From DASWJZ01 sp963846475 (GTDB lineage: Bacteria; Pseudomonadota; Alphaproteobacteria; Rhizobiales; Afifellaceae), in assembly GCA_963846475.1 (NCBI GenBank), contig CAWJVZ010000004.1, positions 1,240,001-1,304,000 of the forward strand: DNA of 64,000 nt. The letters are read 5' to 3'. Made by a program: the position numbers and the translations under genes. Positions 1-8,213 of this stretch are shown piece after piece (within the stretch, counting starts at the first letter, position 1; every line of letters begins with the position of its first letter). The notes beneath the pieces were generated by a model that worked only from the letters and a program-made list of their open reading frames with translations, ran no database searches and was not told the origin of the DNA.

Positions 1-2
1 CG

Positions 3-1409
3 ACGGGAATCGGCGATTGCGCGGACTATACCCAGGGCGTGAAACCCGCCACATGGGATGACGATCAGGACGTCGGCCTGTTCGAGGGCGGCAACACCAA
101 CCAGACCGGCATCTACCGCCCCGTGGTGAGCTGCCGCATGCGCAGCAATTCGCCGCCTTTTTGCCCGGTCTGCTACACCTCATTCAAGCAGCAATATGAC
201 ACATGGACCGGGCATCATTTCCTCAATTGCCATGTCGGCGACTTCAACGGCGACGGCCGCAGCGACGTGCTCGTCCACGCCGGCAATTCGGTCCAGATCT
301 TTCGCTCCAACGGCACGCAGCTCGACCACGTGTGGAGCGGGGTCGAGCGCGTGCCCGGCTCGTGGCAATTCCAGGACAATGACGAATTCTACATCGGGGA
401 CTTCAACGGGGACGGCAAGGATGAGGTCGTCGTCTTCAACGGTTCCGACTGGGTGATGCCCTATCTCGGCCTTCTCGCAGACGACGGCAATAACGGGCTG
501 CGCCTGGTCGCGCGCTATGACGGCGACATTTCCGGCTGGGGCGGCCTCGCACGAAATGACCGCTTCTATGTCGGCGATTTCACCGGGAACGGGCGGCAGG
601 ATATGATCGTCTTCAACGGCGACGACTGGTCGATGGCCTATGTCGCGATGCTGCGGTCAACCGGCAGCGGCTTCCAGCTTATCCGGCGGTTCGATGGCGA
701 CATCCCCGGATGGGGCGGGCTCGCCCGGCACGACCAGCTATTCGTCGGCGACTACAGCGGCAACGGCCGTAGCGACGTCTACATCTTCAACGGCCGTGAC
801 TGGAGCATGAGCTATGTCGGCATGTTCCGCTCAACCGGCTCCGACCTCCAAATGACCGAGCGCTACGACGGCGACATCCCGGGTTGGGGCGGCCTCGCGG
901 AGCACGACCATCTCATCGTCGGCGACTTCGACGGTGACGGCAAGGACGACATCTTCATCTTCAACGGCGAGGACTGGAGCATGCCCTATCTCGGCATGTT
1001 CCGCTCAACCGGGAATGCACTCGAGATCGTCAACCGCTACGATGGCGATGTGCCGGGCTGGGGCGGCCTGGCGCGCCACGACAAGTTCCTGAAGGCCGAT
1101 ATCAATGGGGACCGCCGCGCCGACCTGTTCGCCTACAACTTGGTGGACTGGTCCGAGGAATATCTCGGCCGGATGATCTCGACGGGCACGGGCCTGAGAG
1201 CCAGCTTCACAGGAGATTGGGTCGGCGAGTGGAATTTGGGCGGCGGCGACCGGTTCGAGGTCTGCAACTACCAGGGGCTCACCGGGCAGCCCAATCTGTT
1301 CGTGCACAATCGGGACTGGTTCGGCATGATCCAGGGCCGGCGCGGGCTGAGCTTGCAGCGGCTCTATTACCGCTGGATCCATAATTACCGGCACGGCCGC
1401 AACTGGTAG
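3..1409 (+). CDS. M64-like metallopeptidase, C-terminal part with FG-GAP/VCBS repeats (5' end outside window)
   Basis: The frame is open from the left edge, so this is the 3' part of a longer gene; the GTG at 39 is only the first in-frame start codon visible. The visible N-terminus holds the segment YRPVVSCRMRSNSPPFCPVC, which resembles the region just after the catalytic site in IgA-peptidase M64 proteins. The HExxH catalytic site should therefore lie upstream of the window. The rest is a tandem of about five FG-GAP-like units with a period near 58 residues, each with a GDFxGDGxxD calcium-loop motif followed by FNGxDWSMxYxxMxRSTG; this predicts a secreted or surface beta-propeller. A companion gene starts 13 bp downstream. 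The peptidase class rests on one motif and on comparison with the gene at 10432. Confidence 0.75.
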   Translation, partial: TGIGDCADYTQGVKPATWDDDQDVGLFEGGNTNQTGIYRPVVSCRMRSNSPPFCPVCYTSFKQQYDTWTGHHFLNCHVGDFNGDGRSDVLVHAGNSVQIFRSNGTQLDHVWSGVERVPGSWQFQDNDEFYIGDFNGDGKDEVVVFNGSDWVMPYLGLLADDGNNGLRLVARYDGDISGWGGLARNDRFYVGDFTGNGRQDMIVFNGDDWSMAYVAMLRSTGSGFQLIRRFDGDIPGWGGLARHDQLFVGDYSGNGRSDVYIFNGRDWSMSYVGMFRSTGSDLQMTERYDGDIPGWGGLAEHDHLIVGDFDGDGKDDIFIFNGEDWSMPYLGMFRSTGNALEIVNRYDGDVPGWGGLARHDKFLKADINGDRRADLFAYNLVDWSEEYLGRMISTGTGLRASFTGDWVGEWNLGGGDRFEVCNYQGLTGQPNLFVHNRDWFGMIQGRRGLSLQRLYYRWIHNYRHGRNW

Positions 1410-1422
1410 AAGGGAAGACGCC

Positions 1423-2406
1423 ATGGCTCCTGACCCACTCCCCACCAAGCCCGGCCGCGAGGAAAAGGTCGAGCATGCGCTGCGCCGCGGCGACATCAAG
1501 GGCGAACGCCAACGGGTGAACGCGCCGAGTTCGCCCGGGCCTGCCCGAAAAGACGGCCGCCGAGATCAAGCCGACGGAGGAGGAGCGGGCGCGGGCCGCG
1601 ACGGGCGGCAAACAACACCCGAATCAGGAGCGGCCCGAGCAGGAGCGCGCGCGCGGGCCTGCCGCGGGAGAGCATTACCTCAAGCTACGCGTGGAGGTAG
1701 ACGAAGGACGGCTAACTGTGGTGGACAGTCAGGTTGTCGCCGGACCGCTCGCGCAGACCACGTCGTTCCAGGGCCGCTTCGCTTATGAGGTGACTGCCGG
1801 CGGGCGGCTCCTCCACGCGGGCTCGGTCCCCGATCTCGGCGAGGTGCGCTCCTTCGCCCACCCGAACGGTACGCTCGAACAGCGGCGGCACCACCAGTAC
1901 ACGCAGTCGCGCTACGAGTTCGACGTTCGGGTCTCCTCTGAACAGCTCAAGGGGGTCGATCTCTCCACCGTCGCGATCACGCTGTTCCGCACCAAGGTTC
2001 CCGACGCTATCGGGGCGCCGCCACCCGCCGCGCCGAGCATCTCGCTTGCCGTCGAGCGCGAGCGCCAGTTCCGCGAGATCGGGCGTGTCGTGGGTGTTCC
2101 TCCCGGCCTCCAGCCCGCCGAATATCGGTTCGAAGGTCGCTCGGCCGGAACAAGGCGATCCACCAAGACAGGCGGTGAGCGGGACCAGCGCATCGATCCG
2201 GACGCGCAAGACGAGCCGCCGATCGATCCCAGGGATGGGAACTGAACGTCAAAAGCCGCCACCCCGGCCCGCGGCGGGTGGTCCAGATGAACTGGGTGAC
2301 CGACCGCCACCTGAAGAAGCAGGAACGCAAAGGCCGCGGCCCCCTCGCCGCGCTGCAAAAGCTCAACCCCTTCCGCAAGCGCGCCGCAGCGCCGGAGTAC
2401 AGCTGA
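1423..2406 (+). CDS. Uncharacterised beta-rich companion of the upstream peptidase (frameshifted)
   Basis: I do not recognise a named family. The ATG at 1423 has a good ribosome site (GAAGGGAAG) and follows the peptidase gene by 13 bp. The frame breaks between about 1515 and 1545 and again near 2230. Read through, the protein has a charged, probably disordered N-terminus (PTEEERARAATGG), then a beta-rich domain from the residues LKLRVEVDEGRLTVVDSQ to about VAITLFRTKVP, and a basic C-terminus ending KLNPFRKRAAAPEYS. The pattern of a short beta hairpin followed by AYEVTAGGRLLHAG and a later RYEFDVRV strand parallels the protein at 12468, which also follows an M64-type peptidase gene. I infer a peptidase-associated binding or inhibitor-like domain. 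No catalytic motif is visible. Confidence 0.5.
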
Positions 2407-2444
2407 GGCTTTTGAAGGCGCTTCGCCGCCTCGCCCGGCCTCGT

Positions 2445-4017
2445 TCAGCGGGCAAGGATAGGGACGGCCTCCGTCACGATACGAGGGGACGCGGCATCGA
2501 GCGCAACCGCCGCCGTAAGGATGACGTTGCCCGGATTGTCCCCTGAATCGAACTCCCCCGTGAAGGACTGCTCGAAGGGGTTGGTCGGATCCGACGCCGA
2601 CGGGTCCGGCCGCAGCGTGACGGAAGTCTCCGTATCGTCCGGCCTGCGCACGGTGAGGCGGATCGCCTCCGCTGGCAGAGCTTCGCGGATCGCAAGGCGC
2701 ACATGGACGAAGACCCTGGCCTTCTCGCCCACGGCGAAGGCCGGTTCCTCCGCCTGCACGGCCACCCCAACCAGCTCCGTGAGCTGGCCCAAGGCGGTTC
2801 GAACTCTGGACCGGGGCTGCACGGGCACGGTTCTGACCGCCTCGTCCAGGCCCCGGGTGAGCGTCACGGCGAGGAATTCCTGCACCTGTTCGTCATCCAG
2901 GATGTGCTCGTGATCGGCAAAGCTGGTTGGATGAACGACCGCGCGCGGCATCACGGCGCTCTCTCGGACCACGGTTCCGTCGCCGGCCCAGGTCGTCTTC
3001 ATGCGCAGCCGCGCCGGCCCGCTTGTCGAACTCGATGGCGAATTGCTGCGGCGTCCGCTGGTCCACGCCGATGAACAGGATGTCTTCGGCCGCCGGCGGC
3101 GCGCCCGCCTCGACGATCTGCTGCAGCTCACGCTGCCGTTCCGCCGCCGCCGCAAGATCCGGGAGCGCGCGCTCGTCGATGTCCTCCCAGCCCAGGGCAA
3201 CCCACGATCTTGCGTCGGTCGGCGCGAATGCGGCCGCCGCTCCGTCCTCCGCCTCGCAACAGCCGCCGTAGCGCGGCATGAGCTCGAAGATGGAAGGAAA
3301 GCTCAGGACGGTCTGGCGGACGGCGGTGAGGCCGCCCATCAGCATGTTCATGGATCCCCACCCCTCCTCCAGCGTCGCGAGCACCTTTACGGAGCCCTGG
3401 AAGGGCGTGCCGGCGCTGATGAGCCGGCCGAGCCGTGCCGCTCCGCCGTGCTTCACCGCGTAAACGCGGGCGATAAGCCCGCCCATGCTGTGGGCGAGGA
3501 TATCGATCTTCTGGCCCTCGTCGGGCACCTTCTCGCCGACGAAGGCCGCAAGCCGCTCGGCGTTGTCGAACGCGCTGAGCCGCCAGTCGTAGTCGAATAC
3601 GAACAGGTTCTCTTCTTCCGCGTAACCGAGTTCCTCCAGGTGCTCGATGATCGGCGCATAGACCTCCTGGGTGAACATGCCGAGGTGGACGATCTCGCGG
3701 ATCAGCCCGCACGGCTTGATCGCGCCGGGCCCGGCGCCCGGCTCCAGCCGCAGCGTGGGAAATGCCGAGAGAGCGCCCAAGGTGCCCCACACGACCACCG
3801 GCTCCACCGCGCTGCCCGGCTCGGATCGGCAGAGGCGCGAGCCAAGGATACCGGGAACAAAGATCAGCGGCCGCTTTGCTTCCGCTCCCTGGGATGCCGC
3901 CGTCGCACCGTTTACCGGGACGGCGGACGCAATGCCAAAACTCGCCACCGGCAGGGCAAGGCTGCAGGCTGAGAGGAACGCGCGGGAGGACCGCTGGAGC
4001 ACGCTGATGATTGTCAT
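2445..4017 (-). CDS. Secreted LCAT-like lipase / alpha-beta hydrolase (one frameshift)
   Basis: An esterase or lipase of the lecithin:cholesterol acyltransferase type, probably exported. The start at 4017 was chosen because it begins a typical signal peptide (MTIISVLQRSSRAFLSACSL...). The mature part opens with RPLIFVPGILGSRL, the LCAT-type N-terminal strand and oxyanion region. It continues with FDYDWRLSAFDNAERL and the nucleophile elbow AHSMGG (Ser nucleophile), then GTPFQGS. The C-terminal 180 residues form a separate beta-rich segment (AVGEKARVFVHVRLAIREAL...). A one-base shift near 3000-3020, after EFDKRAG, moves the C-terminal part to another frame, and both parts read as coding. It converges with the peptidase companion gene; the gap is 38 bp. 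Substrate is unknown. The alternative is a phospholipase-type esterase of the same fold. Confidence 0.75.
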
Positions 4018-4165
4018 GATGGCACCCAATGAGAACCGCGGATAAGCGCGGTGTTTCTGCTGGCGTCCTGGGGGACGTCTTTCGCAGCGCGGTGCCCTAG
4101 TCGTCCTTTGTTTCCGCGGCATTTCGCGGCCGCGAAGGAGTGGTTTCGCGGCCCGGCGGCGGCCG

Positions 4166-4399
4166 TTAGCGTTTCCAGCGCTTCTCAGCCGCCTTCTTGG
4201 CGATTTCCGTCCGCCGCTCCGGCGTCATGTTCCTTGCGCGCGCTGCGCCACCGCGCCGGCCCATTGAGACGGCGGCAGGGTCCTTCCCTTCATCCTCTGG
4301 CGTTGGAACGCGATCTTCCGCGTCGCCGACTGAGAGGTCCACGGTGAGCTTTCCTGACTGATTCGGATCGCGCGGACGCTTGGGGCGACTTTCTGCCAT
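4166..4399 (-). CDS. Small basic protein with GRRGG...MTPERRTEIAKKAAEKRW motif
   Basis: A 77-residue hydrophilic protein. The start at 4399 is preceded by AGGAG nine bases upstream. The N-terminal half is charged and low in complexity (SRPKRPRDPNQSGKLTVDLS). The C-terminal half carries GRRGGAARARNMTPERRTEI followed by AKKAAEKRWKR, a pattern common in short alphaproteobacterial proteins and in stress or DNA-associated KGG-like proteins. I infer a nucleic-acid-associated role only from charge and motif. Its leader overlaps the first copy of a 29-bp repeat that recurs after the Fic gene. Confidence 0.55.
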   Translation of the reverse strand: MAESRPKRPRDPNQSGKLTVDLSVGDAEDRVPTPEDEGKDPAAVSMGRRGGAARARNMTPERRTEIAKKAAEKRWKR

Positions 4400-4402
4400 T
4401 TC

Positions 4403-4431
4403 CGCTTGCTCCTGCTTGTCGCTAAGCATAT
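4403..4431. repeat. 29-bp direct repeat, copy 1 (flanks the Fic cassette)
   Basis: Matches 5456-5484 at 26 of 29 positions in the same orientation; the shared core is GCTAAGCATAT. On the minus strand it reads as the leader of the small gene starting at 4399 and includes a TATGCT element that could be a -10 box. The two copies bound a 1.05-kb segment holding the Fic gene and its small upstream partner. Confidence 0.7.
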
Positions 4432-4589
4432 ATAGTGGAAGCGCTCCGGACGCCAGCCCGCCAATCCGCAACCATATAAGCCTGTGCCCGTGCTCTTTTT
4501 GCAGCACCCCAGACAAAACGGGAACCACGGCTTGTCCGTTAAGATTGATTGGGTATGGTTCGGTTTGCCAATCCAGGGAGGGAGATCGC

Positions 4590-4802
4590 ATGGCCGCACG
4601 GAAATCCTATATCGGGCCACCGCCGGTTCACCCGGAGCTTGACCAGCTCCTGGAGAAGGCCCGTGAAACGCCGGTCACGGATGCGCAGCTGCAGGAGCAG
4701 CGCGTGAGCTTCGTTTACGGCAACGCGCCGGACGGGTCCGGCATCACGAAGGATTCAGCCAGGAAGGCCGCAGAGAGCATTAGGATCGCCGCCGCCGGCT
4801 GA
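4590..4802 (+). CDS. Small uncharacterised protein upstream of fic
   Basis: A 70-residue soluble protein; ATG at 4590 with AGGGAGGGAG nine or so bases upstream. The sequence is hydrophilic and mostly helical in character (HPELDQLLEKARETPVTDAQ, then SFVYGNAPDGSGITKDSARK). It lies directly before the Fic gene, separated only by a terminator hairpin. That makes an antitoxin-like or regulatory role possible, but I cannot find the [S/T]xxxE[G/N] Fic-inhibitory motif in it, so the pairing is inference from position. No signal peptide or membrane segment. Confidence 0.6.
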   Translation: MAARKSYIGPPPVHPELDQLLEKARETPVTDAQLQEQRVSFVYGNAPDGSGITKDSARKAAESIRIAAAG

Positions 4803-4820
4803 GCAGAAGTCCCGAGGGAG

Positions 4821-4846
4821 AGCCCGGCTGAGAGGCCGGGCTTTTT
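4821..4846 (+). terminator. Rho-independent terminator between the small gene and fic
   Basis: Perfect 8-bp stem AGCCCGGC / GCCGGGCT with a six-base loop, followed by a run of T. The last T lies two bases before the ATG of the Fic gene, so the hairpin replaces the space where a ribosome site would be expected. Confidence 0.85.
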
Positions 4847-4848
4847 AC

Positions 4849-5445
4849 ATGCTTGTTCTTGAAGGTGAAGACGCGGCCCTCTTTCGACTGGTACAGGAGA
4901 AAAACCTTAGCCGCCAGTATGATCTCTTATTGAACTGCATCGAAATTGGCCTGAAACAAGGGCCAACGGCATTCGACAAGTATACGCTCTGGGCTCTCAA
5001 TCACGTTGCAGTAGCAAATATTTCGCAGTTCGGTGGTCGGTTCCGGGAGGAGCCCATTTACGTAGGGAATCACATCCCGCCGCATTTCAGGGAAGTCCCT
5101 GAACTCATGGATCGCTTCATCTCTACAATCCATGAAAACTGGTTCGGCTGGTCCGCCACAGACCTAGCTGCTTACGGCCTGTGGCGGCTGAATTGGATTC
5201 ACCCCTTCATAGAGGGAAACGGGCGGACCGCTCGGGCGATCTGCTATTACCTTCTATGCGTGCGCTCTGAGATGCTTCTTCCCGGCAACAAGATAGTGCC
5301 AGAGCGGATACGCGAGAACCGTCCGCCATATTACGCGGCTCTGCAAGCTGCCGATCAGGCTTGGGATCAGGGCAATCTAGATTTCCGGGTGATGGAATCC
5401 TACCTGGCAGGATTGCTCGCGGCTCAGTTGCGGGACGATCCCTAA
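4849..5445 (+). CDS. Fic/DOC-family protein (probable AMP transferase)
   Basis: A 198-residue Fic-domain protein. The signature HPFIEGNGRTAR begins at about residue 118, with the catalytic His and the anion-binding GNGR loop intact. Fic proteins usually transfer AMP from ATP to a Ser, Thr or Tyr of a target protein. Upstream helices include LAAYGLWRLNWI, the usual helix before the active loop. No signal peptide or membrane segment. The ATG at 4849 follows the T tract of a terminator by two bases and has no Shine-Dalgarno sequence, so expression would need read-through plus leaderless-like initiation, or a start inside the frame. GC content is lower than in neighbours, which fits acquisition. 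Function as toxin or effector is inferred. Confidence 0.85.
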   Translation: MLVLEGEDAALFRLVQEKNLSRQYDLLLNCIEIGLKQGPTAFDKYTLWALNHVAVANISQFGGRFREEPIYVGNHIPPHFREVPELMDRFISTIHENWFGWSATDLAAYGLWRLNWIHPFIEGNGRTARAICYYLLCVRSEMLLPGNKIVPERIRENRPPYYAALQAADQAWDQGNLDFRVMESYLAGLLAAQLRDDP

Positions 5446-5455
5446 TCCAGCCTGT

Positions 5456-5484
5456 CGCTTGCTCTTGCTTTGCGCTAAGCATAT
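5456..5484. repeat. 29-bp direct repeat, copy 2
   Basis: Second copy of the 4403-4431 sequence with three mismatches. It begins 10 bp after the fic stop codon. Unlike copy 1 it is not followed on the minus strand by a start codon, so it looks like a displaced fragment of the leader of the 4399 gene or a cassette boundary. Confidence 0.7.
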
Positions 5485-5867
5485 CACAGGTGCTGGCCGT
5501 CTTTAATAGGGGCGCTATCCCACCTCTCAACCCCGGCCGGTTCTCATTCCGTCGGATTGCCGACACAGAGAATCGGCGTAGGCTGTCGCTGCGGGGCCGG
5601 CGTGCGCCAAGCACAGGTTCTCCGCAGTCCGTTGGTAACCCCCAAAGGACGGGGCGGCGGCTGGATGCGGGACGCTCTCGCCGCCGCCCTTCCGGGGGCC
5701 TCGGGGCATTTGTGCCCGAATGCCCGGCTTTTCGACCGCGCCCACCGTCTCCTGCTCGCCTTGAGCTGCTCTGCGCCGACGGAACCTTGCCGGGCGCGCC
5801 TTGTTGTGGCGCCAGGGAGTCTCCGATCTGAGCTCCGCAAGATTCCAGATCCGTTGGAGCCGACAGC
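5485..5867. other. Non-coding interval between fic and the vWA operon
   Basis: No convincing protein: the open frames on both strands are rich in Arg, Pro and Ala with no recognisable motif. The centre (5550-5730) is dense in hairpins and is listed separately. The last 130 bases before the vWA start have no obvious sigma-70 promoter that I can support. Confidence 0.5.
5550..5730. ncRNA. Candidate structured RNA or structured repeat (five consecutive hairpins)
   Basis: Five inverted repeats follow each other. GTCGG/CCGAC is at 5551-5564. CTGCGG/CCGCAG is at 5589-5594 and 5622-5627. GTCC-TTGG/CCAA-GGAC is at 5627-5650. A perfect 10-bp stem GGGCGGCGGC/GCCGCCGCCC is at 5652-5661 and 5680-5689. 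GGGCATT/AATGCCC is at 5704-5725, followed by GGCTTTT. I cannot match the block to a named RNA family. Strand is undetermined; on the plus strand the last hairpin with its short T run could end a transcript. Confidence 0.35.
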
Positions 5868-6856
5868 ATGACTGGCACCGAACCTCGCGACCCGTCCTCT
5901 CCGCCGGATTTCGGGACCCCGTCATCCGAAGCGCCGGTCTCGGGTGAGGCGACGACACCGCCGGCCGAGCCCGTGGACGAGGCGACGGCACCCCCGGCCG
6001 AGCCGTTTGTCGATGCGCCGTTCGATCCTGCCGGCCTGATAGACGCACCGGCGGCTCCGGAGGAAGGTTTGACCGATGCCGGCTCGCCGGGGATCGACGC
6101 GCCCGCAGCGGCTCCACCTCTTCCGCAAGCGCGCTCGAAGACCAAGGGCGTCGCCGACATCGTGTTCGTCATCGACATCAGCGGCAGCATGGCGCCGTGC
6201 ATCGACGCGCTCCGCCGGAACATCGAGACGTTCATCGATTCGCTCGAGCCAGGGCGACGCGAACAACGCCGCGCCGGTCAAGGATTGGCGCGGCAAGGTT
6301 GTCGGCTACCGCGATATCGAGGCGGCCGAATCGGAGGGCCTGCCCTGGATCGTCGACAATCCCTTCGTCCGCGATGCTGGCGCCCTCAAGGCGCAGCTTG
6401 CATCGCTGCAGGCCGCGCGGCGGCGGCGACGAGCCGGAATCGCTGCTCGATGCGCTCTACAAGGTCGCCTCGATGGAGGCGGTCCCGAAGGGCTCGCAGA
6501 CGGAAGATCCCGGCAAATGGCGCTACCGCAGCGACGCGGCGCGGGTGGTCATCGTCTTCACCGACGCTTCGTTCAAGGAAACCATGAGCCTGCCGGAGGC
6601 GAAGGGCGGCTCGCTGCAGGACGTGGCGAACCTCGTGATGGCCAACCGCATCATCCTCAGCCTGTTCGCGCCCAATTTCGAGGGCTACGACCGGCTGAGC
6701 CAGATCGACAAGTCGGAATGGGAGGTGGTGGAATACGAGGGGCTGAACCCGCAGGAGGCGCTGCAGAAGTTCACCTCCGACCCGGTGAATTTCCGCACGA
6801 CCCTGAAGCAGCTCGCGGCCAGCGTCTCGCGATCGGCAGAGACCGTCGCGCTCTAG
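5868..6856 (+). CDS. vWA-domain protein of a kinase/phosphatase operon (two frameshifts)
   Basis: The first 93 residues are a Pro/Ala/Glu-rich, presumably disordered arm. A von Willebrand A domain follows, beginning ADIVFVIDISGSM, with the metal-site motif DxSxS at about residues 103-107 and a later RVVIVFTDASF strand that supplies the expected T/D. It is likely an adaptor that binds a protein partner through Mg2+. The frame shifts near 6250 and near 6415; each is explained by one extra base, and the text resumes as QGDANNAAPVKDWRGKVVGY and then GGGDEPESLLDALYKV. No signal peptide or membrane segment is seen. It is the first gene of an operon with the kinase 32 bp downstream. The combination resembles the TerY-type vWA proteins that are found with kinases and phosphatases. 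Confidence 0.75.
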
Positions 6857-6888
6857 GGAGGCGCCACCCGACCGGCTGAGCGCGCACC

Positions 6889-8212
6889 ATGGCCAAGAAG
6901 CTGAAGGTCGGAGATCGTCATCCGCGGCTACCGCGTCACCAAGGTGTTCGGGCCGGGGATGATGGCGATCTCCTATGCGGCGACAGGCGCCGACGGGCGA
7001 GAAGGTCTTTCTGAAGCAGTACAAGTCGCCCGCCCCGACGGTCGTCTGGTACAAGGCGTTCGTCGCTTACCAGCACGAGCTTTCGGCCCGCGTCCGGAAC
7101 GGGACGGCCGCGCATTTCGCGGTGCGCCAGGTCGATGCGTTCGAGGAGATCTGGGGAGGGCGCTGCTACTTCCAGGCCTACGAGTTCGTCGAGAACGGCG
7201 CCGACCTGCAGCAGATGCTCGACGAGGAGCGCGAGCAGCATCGCCGCACCAAGATCTGCGCCGACCCGCGACCCCGCGGTCTGGGCCCGCCACGTTACCT
7301 GGGCCAAGGTCTTCATGTCAGGCATTGCGGCCCTGCACGATGCCAAGATCGTCCACGCCGATCTAAAGCCTGCCAACGCTTATCTGATCGAGGATCCGAC
7401 GATCGGCTCCGGCTACCAGCTCAAGCTGATCGACATGGACTTTTCGCTGCTGGCCGACCGGCGGGCGCCCTGGCACGGTTTTCAGGGCTATGTCGGCACC
7501 GACAATTACCGCTCGCCCGAGCATCTTTCGCGAGGCGCCGTGCCGGGGCTTGCTTCGGACGTCTTTACCTGCGGGCTGATGCTCTACGAGCTTCTCGCCG
7601 GCCAGCATCCCTACTGGCAGGAGGATCAGCGCGAATACGCAAAGCTCGTGCAGGCCTATGCCGCCAGGCCGCCCGCCCTCGTCGGGCTGATGCCGGCCCC
7701 GGCGAGCAATGCCGAGGTCAGCGCCGCGCTCCACCGCTGCCTCTCGCCCGACCCTGCCGCGCGGCCCACGGCCGCCGAGCTGCGCGCGCTCCTCAGCGGT
7801 CGCGGCGCGAAGCCTGCCGACTCGCGCGGGGCGGCGCCCCGCGCAGTGCCCGCCGCCGCCCCGCCGGCGAGAGCCGCCCCGCCAAGCCGCGAGCCGATCG
7901 TGGCGGATGGGATCGAGCTCACTGGGCCCGGACGGCCGCTCGCTGCGGATCGGCGTCCGCACCGAACTCGGCAAGGCGCCTGGTGCGGCAGTTCGGACCG
8001 GACGGCGAGTTCTGGGACAATCGCCAATGCGTGCTTGAACGCGACTGCCGGCGGCAATGGGTTGCCTCGCCGGTGGCCGGAGCCACCAACGAGACGCTGG
8101 TGAACGGCGAGGCGCTGACGGCTCCCCGCGCGCTCGGCAAGGCGATCGGATCGCCGTCGGCCGCCAGGCCAAGGGCATCGCAAAATTGCCGCTGACGGTG
8201 CGCGGGCTCTGA
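6889..8212 (+). pseudogene. Ser/Thr protein kinase with C-terminal FHA-like domain (frame broken at several points)
   Basis: Read across breaks near 6910, 6985, 7270, 7930, 7975 and 8145, this is a eukaryotic-type kinase of about 440 residues. Visible motifs are a nucleotide-binding strand with Lys (EKVFLKQYKSP), the catalytic loop HADLKPAN at about 7354, a DFG-equivalent LIDMDFSLL, the YRSPEH activation-end motif and SDVFTCGLMLYELL. After a Pro/Ala linker the C-terminus has the strands and NETLVNGE loop of a forkhead-associated domain, then GDRIAVGR. FHA domains bind phosphothreonine, so self-recognition or binding of a phosphorylated partner is likely. There is no transmembrane segment. Most breaks are single-base insertions and every conserved motif survives, so sequence error is more likely than decay. 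Confidence 0.7.
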
Positions 8213-8213
8213 C

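Noticed and set aside
2790..2815. GGTTCGAACTC string resembling a tRNA T-loop
   Set aside because: It lies inside the lipase coding region and no acceptor or anticodon stems can be drawn around it.
4849..5445. Segment STIHEN in Fic as the autoinhibitory motif
   Set aside because: It fits SxxxEN but lies in the helix just before the active site and not in the separate inhibitory helix of regulated Fic proteins.
5544..5871. Open frames on both strands over the hairpin block
   Set aside because: Arg/Pro/Ala-rich, no motif or ribosome site; the inverted repeats explain the composition better.
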